A stretch of DNA of 64,000 bases from Lethocerus indicus (lineage: Eukaryota; Arthropoda; Insecta; Hemiptera; Belostomatidae), in the NCBI GenBank assembly GCA_019843655.1, contig JACDQD010000105.1:2976001-3040000 (forward strand). The letters are read 5' to 3'. Each line of letters opens with the position of its first letter. Position 1 is the stretch's first letter. Positions 26,004 to 39,852 of the stretch are shown in pieces. A program made the position numbers and the translations under genes. The notes beneath the pieces were generated by a model, which had not been told where the DNA came from, made no database searches, and was given only the letters and a program-made list of their open reading frames with translations.

Positions 26004-26946
26004 AGATAACAGTCTTGAGTATCTTAACATTGGAGGTATTTTGAATTTTCTCAATTGGTCACATGCTGGACAGTTTCCAATTTCATCCTATAAACATGAG
26101 CACTTTCTGCAATATTACAATTTAATTCTTCTGTAGACAATTGCTTCTGTTAATCATTCTTTAACGTTCGATGAACAAACCGATCTAATAAGCGTATTCT
26201 ATTTTATATTCCAAACTTGAAATTACAGTTTATAAATTTTTCCCGTTAATAATTTATCCAATATTCCGTGACTCGTTATTCCCTAATTGGAGCGAATTAT
26301 TTTTAATATTATTCACCCCCTCCCCCTGTCGCCGAGAGACATTTGTCCGGTTTCCTCGCGCCGAAGAATCGGTCGATTAATATTGATGAGACACCGGGGA
26401 AATCCGTTTCTATAATTCCAATTTTTATTTCCAGTTTTTAATCGTCGAGGGTAGTGGTGGGGGGGGGCGGCGGCAGAGGGTTGTTGTATTTATTATTGAT
26501 CGGTCTCTCACCTTTCGGGACGTTCCGACGAAACCGAACCCGGATCGGGAAAAAGGTTCTTTCAGGGAAGAACAAACACGTTTTGATTGAAATTTGGACG
26601 GGGAATAATGGGAGCATTGAACCGCCGGGGGTTGTTCGTGGGGGGGTAGGGGGGCGGTACCAATTGAATGCCTAGAATAACCGGGACTTTTGTGAGCTAC
26701 CCCTATTCGTATTCCTCCCTTCGCCCCTCTCACTCCCGCTCGGCCTATTGTTTCTAATTCCCGATTTTTATTTTGATATTTTCGAACCGGCCACTCTTCC
26801 CGTCACGATTCTTCGACAGTGGCCGTCGACATTTCTTTTTTCAAGTCACATTCGTCCCAGATCTCTTTCAATGGGACGTCGTTATTATAAAATACACCGG
26901 GGGCCTTTTATATTGAATAGTTATAAATACGCGGGTCGGTTCCGAA

Positions 26947-26963
26947 GAGTTCCGAAACGTCGG
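26947..26963 (+). repeat. GAAACGTC remnant matching the 47-kb hammerhead-like motif
   Basis: The 17 bases GAGTTCCGAAACGTCGG are identical to 46972-46988. No CTGATGA core precedes them, so only the 3' half of the motif is kept. Confidence 0.45.
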
Positions 26964-29900
26964 AAGGAAAATAGCTCGGAATGGCAGGAACCCAGGTATT
27001 ACGCGATCCTACAGGAAGTAGTTAATAATTCGAGTTCCCGTCGCTCATTAATAAAATAATAATGGTTTATATACCGGGGGACAATGGGGCGGTAACCGGG
27101 TGCCTTCCGGTTACAAAACAATTAACATACAGAGGTTAATATATCGAAATATGATATTAAATTTGAATTTTCGCTATTGTACTTTCGCCGGTTTATGGAC
27201 TGATGCAGAATGTGTCTTATATCTGATGTCAAAAAACGGTATCGGAAGTATCGTCCGCTAAATGTCCACTATTCGAATTCAACTTGACTTACATTCGAGC
27301 CTATATGACTACATTTTACAGAAAATTTCATTGGACAATATTTTTATTGTGATTTCTACGTTCCGCTTCCGAGTATGAGAAAATGTGGAACGTCCGAAAT
27401 GGCGCGAGGGTTTTTCTTTTTTCGGGTTTGAGCGCTGGGAACTATTGGGCTCGGGTCGTTCGCTGAGTCCGCGTTTTTTGAATAATGCCGTGAGTCAATT
27501 TGAGCGTGTTGAGTCGACTCAGAGGTTGGGCTGGGGCCGCGTTTGGCCGGCTTCTCAGCCGATGTCCAATCGTACAATTTCCCAATCGTCCTCGAAAGGG
27601 TCGGAGTCCCACCGTTGGGACCCATTCAACATTTAATTATAGCGCGATCGGCGAATTTAAATTCGGCACGCATCATCATTAAGATCCCAACGGCAGAATC
27701 ATCATTCACAGTTGAATCTTGAATTGTTTTCTCTGAAATACATCGAGTCGCTTCTTCAATCTTTCGAGATATTAAGAAGTCATTAGCGATCGGAACGGTC
27801 AAAAAATAATAATTTCGGTCCTGACATAATACTAATGCAATTTCGTGCATTTACACTCTTTCAACACGAAACAAAATTCGCTTAAAGCGTCAAGATTTTT
27901 AAATTTCAAGCAGACTTCGCGGTAGTACCTCGAAAGTATAGAATCGATGATCAATTTCCCAGCATTTCCAACTACATCAAAAATCTGCTATTATTAAAAA
28001 AAGGTTCAAAAATTATCCGACGTATTTTACGAAAACCTGTACTGTACTCAATGAGGTGTATGACAACGCATAGGCTGTCAACGTAACGTATAATTTCAAT
28101 ATTTTTTGTCGTCATTACATCAAAAAAATTGCTATTATTTACACGCATCGGTTGACAGTAAATTCTTACAACACGAGAAAGTATTTCAGTCACCGTTGTT
28201 ACATGTTAAAATGATTTCCAGTGTACCTTTGTTTCGACTATTACCGATTTTGCAATCCGACGGCGCAACCTCCTGTTCCGTGAAATTATGTAGTCGTACT
28301 CATGTTCTCTACGTAGTGACGTTATTATTATACGCACCAGGTCGTAAATTTCTTTACTGAAGGTTTTTTTTTACTGAATGTTCTCAAAGTCAATTTTCGA
28401 CTCCGACATCGTGCAGGCCAGCCCTTCTTGGCCGAAGGAGATATCAGTTTAGGGGCTGTCGGAACCTTTTCCCCCTCCCCTCTCACCGAGGGAAGCTTTT
28501 GCCCCAAATGGCCTACAGAGGCAGGTCGGTGCCGAGTGACCTGGAAGGCCACCGGCCAAGGTCGCCCCCGATATTACCCTCCACCACACGTCATCCTGTA
28601 CCGGTCCATTTCCTGTTCTCCCGCCGAGAAAACAGGTATAGGAGGATTTAAAAAACTTTACTGGACAATTGAAAATTCTGTCAACCAATCCGTGTGTAAA
28701 GATTAAACAATTTATGAATGTATATCTCTACATATGCGGCCCGCGAATATGGTATGAAAAGTGTTCTCTGGATGAAAATTTAAATATTTACATTATATTT
28801 TTTATATAATACAGGGCTGCAAATTATTAATTTAATGTATTAATACTGGACATTTTTACTCAGTTTTCTGAAATTAGTGAGACAAACTCTGTTCACGACT
28901 TCAAGATTACTCCAACTTGCACATCAAGTAGCTATCACGGCTGAATCAATTGTCGACTGTGCGGGACAATCCAGGAAAGGTTTCTCTATGAACACAGAAA
29001 ATATCAAACTATGGACGAATCGAATTTAAAACTACGAACTCGCTTAACACAGTCTTTAATTTTTATACGTTTAAAGTGTTTTATACATCCCTGCGGTTAA
29101 AAAATGTTTAAAAATCCGCTTTTTACGGATAGTTAGGCCGGATTTTCCACGGATTTCTGGTTGAAATAAAGTCCCCCCCACCCGGGTCGGGGCTTAATTT
29201 AAGTCGAGTAGTTTCATATTAATTGTTCTCCACTTGGCGAGAAAACAGGCAACGCCACTAACACAATTCGTACGGCGTCCACTCTTCAGCGTCCCACTGA
29301 GAAACTCTGAACAAAATTATAATGGGACGGTCTTCGGCCGGCAGGGGCCATTAAGTTCGCAGTAACGCACTTTACTGAAAAGATTTAATCTGGAGATCTC
29401 CCCACCCCACCCCTGCGGACACACTTATTACTTTTCAACTACACGTAGGGAAAGCACAAGAGACGGCGAAAAGTTTTTCGGCAAAGTTCTAAATGGAGTT
29501 TCGCCGCGCGGACGTTTTCGAGCGTTTGACCGTTATTTATAAAAATTAATGAGCCCCGACGATAAAAACTCATTATGGGCCGCCAGCCCTCCGCACAGAT
29601 CTCCGGCAATAGAAGGGGGTAAACAGTTTTCCGCGTTAAATAAATCTCCGCCCGAAACGGCGTAGAATTTTCACACCACTCGGGAAAGTAGATCAGATCT
29701 TTTACATTACATATCTAGATCTCGGTCGCTAACGGTAGATCATTGCTCCTATGATGGAAATCAAGTTACGTTCCACTTATTTTTCAATTTTATAATGGTT
29801 CATGAGAAGGAGGGAAAACAGGAGCCGAAATTTCCCTTGTCTGAGAAGGGGCAAATTGACAAATTATTAATTTTTGATACATAATATTATATAAAAATAT

Positions 29901-30571
29901 ATATGACGGTAATAATCTAAGGTAAATGTATCTTGACGAATAAATAAAATGAGAACGAAAGCGTCGCGAAACCATTACACAGGAAAGGGGACAATTAACA
30001 GCGGTGGGGGTCATTAAGTCAATCGACGTCGAGTCATTTCTCAAAATGAGCTGTCCGTTACGCGTAATTCGTTTCTGACGGCGGCCTACGTTCGCCGTAC
30101 TGCGAATAACAGTAAATCGAAACGGTCGAGCAAAAAGAAAACGAAATCGCCGCGGACCGTTGCTCGGTCGAACCGGGGGCGGTTTCGATGATGTCGATCC
30201 CTTTTCGTTTTGGAATATCGAAACTCCGAAATTCCCGCATTTTCCGGATAGTCGTTCGCTTAATTTGCCCCTTCACTGTTTCGTTGTCTGTCTTCTCTTC
30301 TTCCAATTTCGTGAGATCAGCTCCGGGTCGTTGACTTTCTCCGTTGTTGAGGTGTTCACACGTAAGCGGCACAGTGGAACCCCAACCCCTACCCCACGTC
30401 CCATCAAAGGGCAGTAACGAACCCTCTCCGGTTTCCTGCTAGCGTAATTAAAACTCGGGCAATTTTAGACCGGCCGTTATATTAAATGAAGCCTTTTTAA
30501 CTAATCAGTTTGTATTGTTGCGATTAGCCATTGAAATTGTGAGGGGAAAGGGCGTGGAAAATTATATAGTT

Positions 30572-30597
30572 TTCATGAATTTTAATTAATTCATGAA
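30572..30597. other. Perfect 10-bp inverted repeat
   Basis: TTCATGAATT (30572-30581) and AATTCATGAA (30588-30597) around TTAATT. AT-rich arms; no gene context. Confidence 0.6.
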
Positions 30598-31012
30598 CGT
30601 CGGAGGAAATAAAGACTCCTTGTAGTAATCACTTGATTTATTTAGGCTCGGTTTTTTGGCGTAAGCCCCTACTTAATTATATTATTTAAAGTATTGGGAT
30701 ATTTTGACACCCGAGTCCTATCTATTTGACATAATGCCGGAAAATCGAAAGTTTGATGAATATTGTCTGGAATAGACGCTTATAAGAAGTATCTCCCGGC
30801 CTAGAGTTGGGAGATTATTATAAGTTGTAGAGCTTATTCAGCGGTCTATCGCAAGAGCTGGTGAAAGTGAACGTTGAATTTGCAATCGTTTCCCTTTGCC
30901 CCGCTGCGAATTCAAGCCTCTTACATTCACAGTCTTTTCCAATCTCTCAGTTGGAAGTAAGCCCCGAGTTGGCTTGGGCATAGTTTCCAAGTAATTCAGT
31001 GCGAGTTTAATT

Positions 31013-31033
31013 AATTCTAAGCGCGTTAGAATT
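31013..31033. other. Perfect 8-bp inverted repeat
   Basis: AATTCTAA (31013-31020), GCGCG, TTAGAATT (31026-31033). Possibly a binding-site-like palindrome; no factor assigned. Confidence 0.5.
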
Positions 31034-34000
31034 CGGGGCAGTTTACATAGTTAGAATTTACAGCGTTTTTCGCGCTTCGTGTACGCGCTAAGAATATAAT
31101 GCGGGGTACGATAACGCTGTTTGTCTTTAATGGCGCGTAAGGTTATTACGATGAGACGGGTACGTAGTTCTTTTGAATAAAGAACAATGCGAGTTTGTTG
31201 TATTTAACGCTTAGTTAAAAAAGTTTGTCCTTGGACAAATTCTCTTCAGGTCGTTTGACATCAATTTAAATTAATATCTGGACATTCTTCGAAACTTTAA
31301 ATTATTGGACATCTCATACATCAATTCGTAACGACAGGGTTGCGGTATTTCGCTGGAAAATTTATGCTAAGCGTAATTATAATTTCTCAATTATTGCACG
31401 TTTGGATTGAAATATTTTCACTTTCATACGAATATCGTAAATTAATCCGATTTAGATTTTTAATTCTCGTAACGCTTCTAATCAACCCATTTTCCTGTCG
31501 GTTTAAAATCGGAAAATTGGTCTTACGCAGTTTGCAATTTACTTGTTAAAGATCTGAAGGAAAACAATCTCTAGTTTTCGGGCCGTTCTCCAAGCGAACG
31601 GGGGTAAAACTACGAAGGGAAAGTGCGGGAAACGTTGGCTGAAAATTGCCGACCGAAGTTTTCTTCTTGACGCGATTTCCAAGTACCCCCCCAAGTTTCC
31701 CTTCCAACTAGGCCGCCGCAGGGGAAGTTTTCACTTTTTGAGGGGAAGGCGAGCCCGAAAACGAAATTCGAATGCGGAGTATTTCCAGGCGGCCCGTTTA
31801 TAACGATTGTTTGACTTGTTCCAGATAATCGGGTTATATTAGGGGTGAGGGGGGGGGAATTATATTCCCCGGTCAACACTTTTTCGCGGGAAACAACCCG
31901 AAAAATATCCGGCCCGACTTTCGGAGACATATTTAAGGTTTCGATTAACTTTCCGCCGCTATCTGCCCAAACACAGTCCTTTACAAATTATCCCCACAGA
32001 GGGCTAATTTTTCCATGACATTTCCGCGCCCTCCGATAACGAGAATTACGAAGTTCGATATTTAAAACATTCCGTAATTAACATTATTTTATCGATCAGT
32101 ATAAAATATTTCTCAGTCAGAATTGAATCCAGCAATTTCGATCAGAATTTGTAACTGAAAGAGCACTCGCTGAAAATTATTTTTGTCTCGAAGGTGACCA
32201 TAAGTGTTTATTTATATATTATTTATTTGGTACCAAAACTGTAGTGTACACAAATAGGCATTAATCGTGGGATCGTGACGATTACTTGCTAATATGTACG
32301 AAGTATTTAAGGCGAGTTGATGTATTCGTCTCCAGTTCAATTACGCATCGTTAAATGCAATACCCGAGCATTTTTCTTAAAAACCCCCCAAAACAAGACA
32401 GTATCAGTGTGTAAGTAATAAAATTGAAACATCAGAACGAATGATCTGGCCTTTATCTCGACACGAGTAAAATATATTCGGAAGTATTTTAGTTTTTTAA
32501 TAAGGGAAATTTGGGAAACTTATATTTACAAATGTTGGCGTCCGTCGACTGAGACATAAAAATTCCGTGCAGGATTTTTTCTCGTTCCCACGATCCCCGA
32601 GTCTATCCCACATTCCTGTGTCGGGATTTTGAAATTTCAGCTTTCTCTGCCGATCGCGCCGGCGCTTCAGATTTAAAAAAAATAACAACGTTTTTTTAAG
32701 GTACCGTCTTGTCATTTTAAGATACACCCTATTGGAGTGTGTTTTATGTCAGTTTGAACTCATAATTCAGTCTTTTTCAGCTCCCTTGAAACGATACAGG
32801 AAACAATGTAAATTCGAAGTCAATCTACAGTCAATTTCTGTGACGTTAAACAATACGTTAAATTTTAAAAATTTGAAGTAAAATTCTTGTAATTCATAAT
32901 TTCCGTTATGAAACAAATGTACCATTCATATCTACCGTCGTTGCACTGCACTGTTGCAGTAATTATCGTATTATTTCAACGACCGGCCTTCCTGTCTATG
33001 CAAATATATTACCTTTTGAGCCGTTTGAGAACGTCGTAATCTGTCACTGTCGTCCTTCTAAATAAATAATTCTAAACGTCTAAACTGTCTCTGTTTGCTA
33101 GCTAACTTGGCGGAATTTAATGCAACGGATTTGTGCGGGTCTAAAATTCCTTCTAATAGAAAACTCTAAAAAAAAAGAAACTAGCAGGGGGTTAATTTAT
33201 TCGCCGTCGCCTTGCAATTTGGAAGATGTACTTTTATAAATAGGAGTTTTTCCTGAAAATTACCAATGTCTCTGTACCTCCGCCTCCGCCCCACAGTTCC
33301 TTTGAAGTGAAGGATTTTAATAAAGTTAGTCGAAAGAGGGAAAATTCTCAGTTCTCTTAAATTCTGGCGGTGGAAAAAAGAAATTGGCGGAGGGGGAGCT
33401 GTTTGGAAAAGCGTTGGGGGGCGGGGGGAGGATGCTCATTTCCTTTGTCGGCGACGGAATACCAAATGTAATTGGGAAACGGGACGCGTTATCACTCGGA
33501 GTCGGATCCCGAACTTGCACGGCTTCTTTTGGCGTAAACCCCAGGTTTGGGATCCTCTTCTGTTATTCTATTTAACGTTCGTCGTTCGGGGCTCAAGAGA
33601 TTATTTAGCGAGGAGGGGGAGGGACTATGTGGGCCCATTACAAAATATGGGGAAAAAATATGGATTGAACCGGCCTCTGGCGCATTGTGCATTCATTAAA
33701 TGCAAAATTATTTGTTCGTAATTCACTTCCGAGTTATTATTGATACTTTATTTCTGTCTTCGATTGTCGCCATTAAAAAAAACCGCCCAGTGATTGATGG
33801 CACTTTTTGACACCTATTTATTCATCATTTTGGGAATGTAAGTTCAGGAACCGGCATTTTATAAATTCAGCTGCCGAAATGTTAAATGCATGGAAAACCT
33901 TGCTCGGTATAATACAAACGACTGAAAGGAAGCACCTGCATATCAGGTGTTTTAATTGTACAAGCAGGTTTCACTGTCTAAGAGGTTTCGGAGGCCTAAA

Positions 34001-34382
34001 TGAGCTCAAACGAATTTTTTTTTTTAGTTTATTAGTTCATTTTCTCGATTCTTCTGTCCTATACTTACGCATTTTGTCACTACCACTGTCACTGTCCTGA
34101 ACGTTACACCTGCTCACGCCTCCGCGTTACACAAGTAGTGACTTATTTGCGTGGAACGGACGGTGAAAGAAAAAAAAATTATGTAAAAAAAAATGGAGTT
34201 TCGCCGCCGACTCCGTCCCACTCCAAAAGTAAAAGGCGGTTGGTTAAGTTCACCGACCTCGGTTGTGGTCCCAGTTCGCTCTGGATTCCAGTTGGGCGCC
34301 CATTATGAAGGCCTCATCCTCCTCCACATCCTCCTCCTCCTCATCCCCAACCTCACGCTCAGGTAGGATATTAAATTTTTAA

Positions 34383-34402
34383 CCCCCCCTCCCCCCCCCC
34401 CC
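34383..34402. repeat. C-rich tract (C7-T-C12)
   Basis: Seven C, one T, then twelve C. Confidence 0.95.
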
Positions 34403-37400
34403 GAAACAAACTTTTCAACCCCCAACCCCGCCACTAGTCTGGGGCCGTGTTCCAACTACCAGTTTGCTCGTTTTCAACTACCTTCTACTGTACGGTATGG
34501 AATTCTTCTCAGCCAATATTCACTTTGACGCGAAACTTTAATGTCGAAGTCGACCGAAGCATCGCTTCGCACCGCGAAATTCGACGAAACTATCGTATCC
34601 GTTTTTGGACGAAACGAGAGAGAGCAAACAGGAGGTCATTAATGCCTCTTGATATAAATCTTTTGTTCCGTTCATCAAATGTAAAACTAGTTAATTACGG
34701 AGAGATTTCCGCCAGAAATTCACTATTACGGTATTTGTCGAACGTACGGTTGTTGTAAGACCACATGTGCTGGAATCTCATGTATTTTCTTTCTTATGTA
34801 TCGTACAATCAACCTTTATCATTGTACGCAATCGGAATTGTTTGGGTATGAAAAATTCCATCGGGTAACGTGAATAAGCGTTGTCAATTTTAAACCGCGA
34901 TTATAAGAGCAGTTTCAACTCTTCTTCCAATTGATTACGGGCCTAGTATCAATTATTTTAGAAAAAAATACCGAACGCGGTTTTTTCCCGGGGATCGCAT
35001 TAATTTTTGCCCACTTCGGGCCGTCCTACTAAATCATTGTTGCGCCGATAAGTTGGTTGTTGTTTAAGTTTTGCCTCGGCCAAGTCCGACGGGGCGGAAA
35101 AGTTCAGGGGGAAGGGTTTTCCCGCCCGCATCGTGGCTTCAGAATATCTCGGAAGTTTCCTTCTTTCGAGAAGGAAGGGCGGCCCGTTTCCCGGGGCGTG
35201 ATTAATGTACGGGGGGGGAATTGGGAAATGCTCCTCGGCTGTGCCGGCGGGGTGGGGGTTTTCACGCCGCATTTTCGCATATAAAGAATGAGATATCGTA
35301 AAATTTTTTTTTATTTTTCCAATCCGCAATAATTATTCTTCTATCGGCCGTCCTTCGATGTTTAATTCGATTTTATCTTCGAGAGCTTTACAACGTTTCT
35401 GTCGTCCATTTAAAACCAGTCCGCTCGTGTTATGTGATCTGTGGCTTCAATTTCCGAAGCCACTCGATAGTATCAAGTTGGTGGGGAGAACGTTCGTTTT
35501 AAAGGGATTGATAATTGGCAAAATCCTAAGTTCTAAGAATATAATGCTTAAAGTATTACTCCGTAGGTATATACTATGCACTGTAATAGTGGTAAACTGC
35601 GATCATTTGATTCGGCCCTTGTTAGTGTCCATCAATCCGAATCAGATTGAATAATAGCGCTTTGAACCGAGCGCCGAAGGTGTCTAGTCGAAGGCGGAGG
35701 ATTTAAACTTTCAAACAGTGGAGAAGGGAAAATGGCGCCGGGGTTGGATAGCGGTCCGTTGTGGGGGCGGTTCGGTACAGAGTTCAGCCATTATTTCATC
35801 CCCCTCGGCCCGCCCGCCCGGGGCATAAATTACCATGCATTTGTGCGCCAAAGGGTGGACAAATGTCTGGTACGGCTTCTGCTCCGTCTAACCGTAACCC
35901 GACTGTACACGCCGCTCGGTTAAACCCGATTTTCGCTAATTTCGCCAAATGCCCGACAATAAATCTCAATCGCCCCGTTCGAAAAGTAAAACTCTGTCCC
36001 GCACTTTCCATCTTACTCCCTCACAGGCTGAATAGAATATAATTATTATAATAATATTATTTTATTCCCTTTGTTTGTTCTCTGCGTCCTTTTTCTTCGT
36101 TCCCTTTCCCGTAGTGTTTTACCGACGATTTCGCCACCGGGCTAACGACGTTGCGCAATTGCGATTTCTCAGATTTCTCTATAGCCTATTGTGGTTATTG
36201 TGGTCGCAGATGCGTCGGGAGACGGCCGTTTAGCTGTTGCACATAATTCAGGATCGAACAGTCCGTTTAGTACTTACTGTTTTCTATTCCCGAGCTTTCG
36301 TTTGTATTCTCGGCTATTATTAGAAAGCAATATCTGTTCAGAAAGCGGCAAGGTGTCGGCGGGAAAATAAATTTAAATTGCGCAGAAACACTGCTTCTTT
36401 AGCGCGGTTTGTTCTCCACAAGTGTCGTATACGAAGTGTTGATTTCAATTACAACCGGAGCACTCTGCAAATCCAAAACTTAAAATTTTACAATAGATAG
36501 CAGTTTTAACGAAAGCTCGAACCGGTAGCACAGAATATCGTTAGGTTTAGAGTAAATAAATAGCACATTTCAATATTTTCTTACTATCCCAACAAGCAGG
36601 GACAAACCAGCGGGAGTAGATCATCGAAGATCGAGAAAACTACTATATTTGATTATTCTTGTTTATTATTGTTGATTTCTCGGTTAATTGAAATATTTGT
36701 TGCTCCTTTTAATTTTGTTTTTTCGGAGATATATTACCCGTTCCAATGTATTAATTCACCGACTGAATATATAAATACACGTATGGTACACACGTGTTAG
36801 AGATAATGGAGTGCGGTTTGCAGCTGCGTCCCCAATAAATTCTGCCTTAATTTAACATCAACGGCGCCGGCTTCTATTTTTCACGTTCTCGTTACGAGAG
36901 TTTCATTGAGAGCGTCGGGACGGAAAGTGTCCCGGGAGTTAATTCGGCCCGTCGTTTTATTGGGCAATATTAATGAGTCTATGCAACTAACAGCTACGGT
37001 ATGACGTCGGTAAAAACGGACTCTGCGGGTACATAAAAACGTGCTGATCGTGCACACATAATGACGGTACGGAGTTTCGTACAGTGGACACTCGCCGGCC
37101 ACTAGAATGCTGCACATCTAGGGCAGTAACATTACTGTTATCTGAAACAGTAATTATTTCAGCACTTATTTCATTTACCTGGACGTTTGTATATAGAGTA
37201 TGTGACGATATGTGGTCTACCAGAACCGAGTTTTTTTCTAACATGTTTTCAGCAGGAATTTTAATACATAAATTCAGAAATCTGTTACATTTCCGCCGTA
37301 ATGTAGTATAATTAGTTTCTTTAATGAACTAGCTTTTTTAATTCTGTCTTTTACTCTCTTTTATACGCGTTAATTATTTATTATTACACCGACAGTAAGT

Positions 37401-37740
37401 CATGTTTTTTATTACCTTCTACTCAGTTTTCTCACAGCGATTTTAATCGATTGTTCACGCTTTTGGATGTACGAAAGGAATTTTTGTTTTTCACTTTTTT
37501 CGCGCGTATATCGAAACCATTTTTCAACCCCCCTTGGTCACCCCTTCGGATAGTTGACAATGCTTTCTGTTCCATCCCGAAAATTCCGCTCCCCACACAG
37601 CGCCTGTAGACTACGCTCATATTTTAATATTTAATGCGAGCCGGGGACTAAACTGAACAGCAGTAGGTCAGCGCGTGTCAAACATGGGCATATTACAATG
37701 CGCCCCGGTCATAAGTCGCATTAAATAGTTTAAACTCTCT

Positions 37741-37758
37741 GTCGTCGTCGGCGACGAC
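37741..37758. other. GTCGTCG inverted repeat in a CGT-rich run
   Basis: GTCGTCG (37741-37747), TCGG, CGACGAC (37752-37758), followed by CGTGT repeats to about 37782. CpG-dense low complexity. Confidence 0.6.
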
Positions 37759-38706
37759 GTCGTGTCGTGTCGTGGTGGTCGTATTCCCTGTCCTGTGCTA
37801 CAAACTGGCAATTGGCGCTGGTATTCTATTCTATGTAATTGAAAACAATTGTTCCGACGAGACGGACAATAAATCGAAGTTATTTCTACAGTCCAGTTTC
37901 TAGGGAACAATAATTGGACGAATCAGTACACTGAATCCTTGGCCCGCACTGTTGACGCCTCCGAGTACCCGTTACGTCCGCTCAACATTTTATTCTCTCC
38001 TTCCTCTCTTATATTTCCTTTATTCCACCCAGTATTCAACAGAACACTGCATGAACATTTATGCAAGTTATTTTCTCGTTTTGATTGGGATTCAAATCGT
38101 GAATTTATTCTCTTAGAGGAAAACCGGGAGCGTTAGAAATCGAAGTGAATTCTATGAGACATCTTCCATCGGATATTTCGTAACGAAGCAGCGGATTATG
38201 TTCTTCGTTTTCGTTACCGACCCCGGTAGGAAGTTTAAATGAGATATTATCATTCGAATGGCCGCCGGCCGAAAATACCGCCCCACCCCACAATCTTGTG
38301 CCCTTTCATCAGATTAAATGAGATAAAGAATAAACACCGGCTTTCCATTCTCTTTTATGTGTATATTTAAACGTCGTTATCCCGTAGGAGAAAATTTTCA
38401 GTTTCAACACAAGCGAAATCGACTCGAGGGGGAAAGAGAAATCCGCTGAAAATTATAAATGATAAATAATTGCAAATACTTCTCTCCCGAAATTGACGTT
38501 TATTGCATTACCAGTTGTATTGACGCTTGTAAAGTAGCACTTTGTTATAAGGAAAGGCGGTCCCTGTGAAACTATTGTGGCCTGCCGGCTTTAGTTATAT
38601 TGGCCGATATCCTTTGTTGAGGCGATTAGCTTTTATATTCTCGGCCTCCTTTAACTTCCATTTTGACCGGCACAATATTAGTTTTAACCCTTTTCCGTAT
38701 CGAACG

Positions 38707-38718
38707 CCCCCCCCCCCC
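38707..38718. repeat. Poly-C tract (C12)
   Basis: Twelve consecutive C followed by TACG and more C-rich sequence. Confidence 0.95.
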
Positions 38719-39531
38719 TACGCCACTCCTCCCCGCTCCAACCTCTCATTCACCCTTTGAATCGTTTAAATCTTTCAATTTATAGAAGCTATTAATCCTC
38801 CGACCACCTCTCTCTCCGCCCGCCCAGAAATCTTATTAAATGCCGCCCCTGCAGGGACCTCGCGGGGGTTATTTATTTAGTCTATCCAGATAAGGGGCGA
38901 AAGTCCTATTACCTGTTATTTCTTTTGAACTACCCCTCGGGACTACTTTCCGGCTAATTTGTTGGACAATTTACATCCGTAAAATATATTTATTATAGCT
39001 TTTCACCGAGTTAGGGTAAATTCCAGGACAAAAAAATCAATGCCCCATTCACGGTCATGACAAATGACCCGATATCGGGTCCCCGAATAGAAGGGGCCCG
39101 CAGTTGAGAAAAGTTGAGAGAGAACTTCCATGTGCCGGTGTGATATCTGCCTCCTAGGCCCGATTTCCCGAGTACTGGGGAGTACTAATCGTCTAGTTCC
39201 AGACCGAGCAATTAGTCCGTAGATTGGGGCCGGTTTCAGTTCGACTCCGTTATTGTTATTTGGAACGACGTCCCGTCCGAGTCCGATAATGACGGCCGGA
39301 CGTCGATCCCGAATTGTCGTACCGGGGGTTCCGACCATTGTCGAGAACCGGTTCACTGCCTGTAACGATAGGGGGAGGACAGCCCCCCCCCCGAAAACTG
39401 TTATATTTCCAATGTAAAGTTGGGTCTAAGGGTCGTTAAGGGGGTCCGAACGGGGGGCCTACCTTTGGATGTGCGCGGGGGGTCGGCAAACATCGTTACC
39501 CAGCCGCCCTTTTACCTTTTATCTGGGCCGT

Positions 39532-39569
39532 GAAGAACAAGAAGAAGAAGAAGGAGGAGGAGGAGGAGG
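39532..39569. repeat. (GAA)n/(GGA)n microsatellite
   Basis: AAG triplets change to GAG/GGA triplets. Translated in one frame it gives a lysine/glutamate run, which is the repeat and not a gene. Confidence 0.9.
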
Positions 39570-39795
39570 CTCAAGAGGTTGATGAACCGGTCGACCTTGG
39601 AATCGGGTCCCCCAGTTCCCTTTCTATTCCTCTCCGCTCCGCCGACTTCCCTTTTCCCGACCGTGCCGTCGTCTCTCCCCTTTCAACGTCTTATTCCCGT
39701 GATCTCCGCTGTGAATCAGAGCCCCTACCTCTCCATTCAATTCACTTTCACCGCCGTTATGCAATTCCAATTGCGAATACAGCAACCCGAATACC

Positions 39796-39852
39796 TGTTT
39801 CGGTCTCTGCCGGCAGATTTGATCTTACTTCTCGCCATCTAAAGTAGCAACC
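39796..39852 (-). repeat. Possible decayed foldback copy
   Basis: Plus-strand blocks ACCTGTTTCGGTCTC and TCTCGCCATCTAAAGTAGC resemble the reverse complement of the foldback inner arm (GCTACTGAAGATGGCGAG ... GCCGAAACCGGT), with about 20 bases of unrelated sequence between them. Weak, and possibly chance. Confidence 0.3.
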
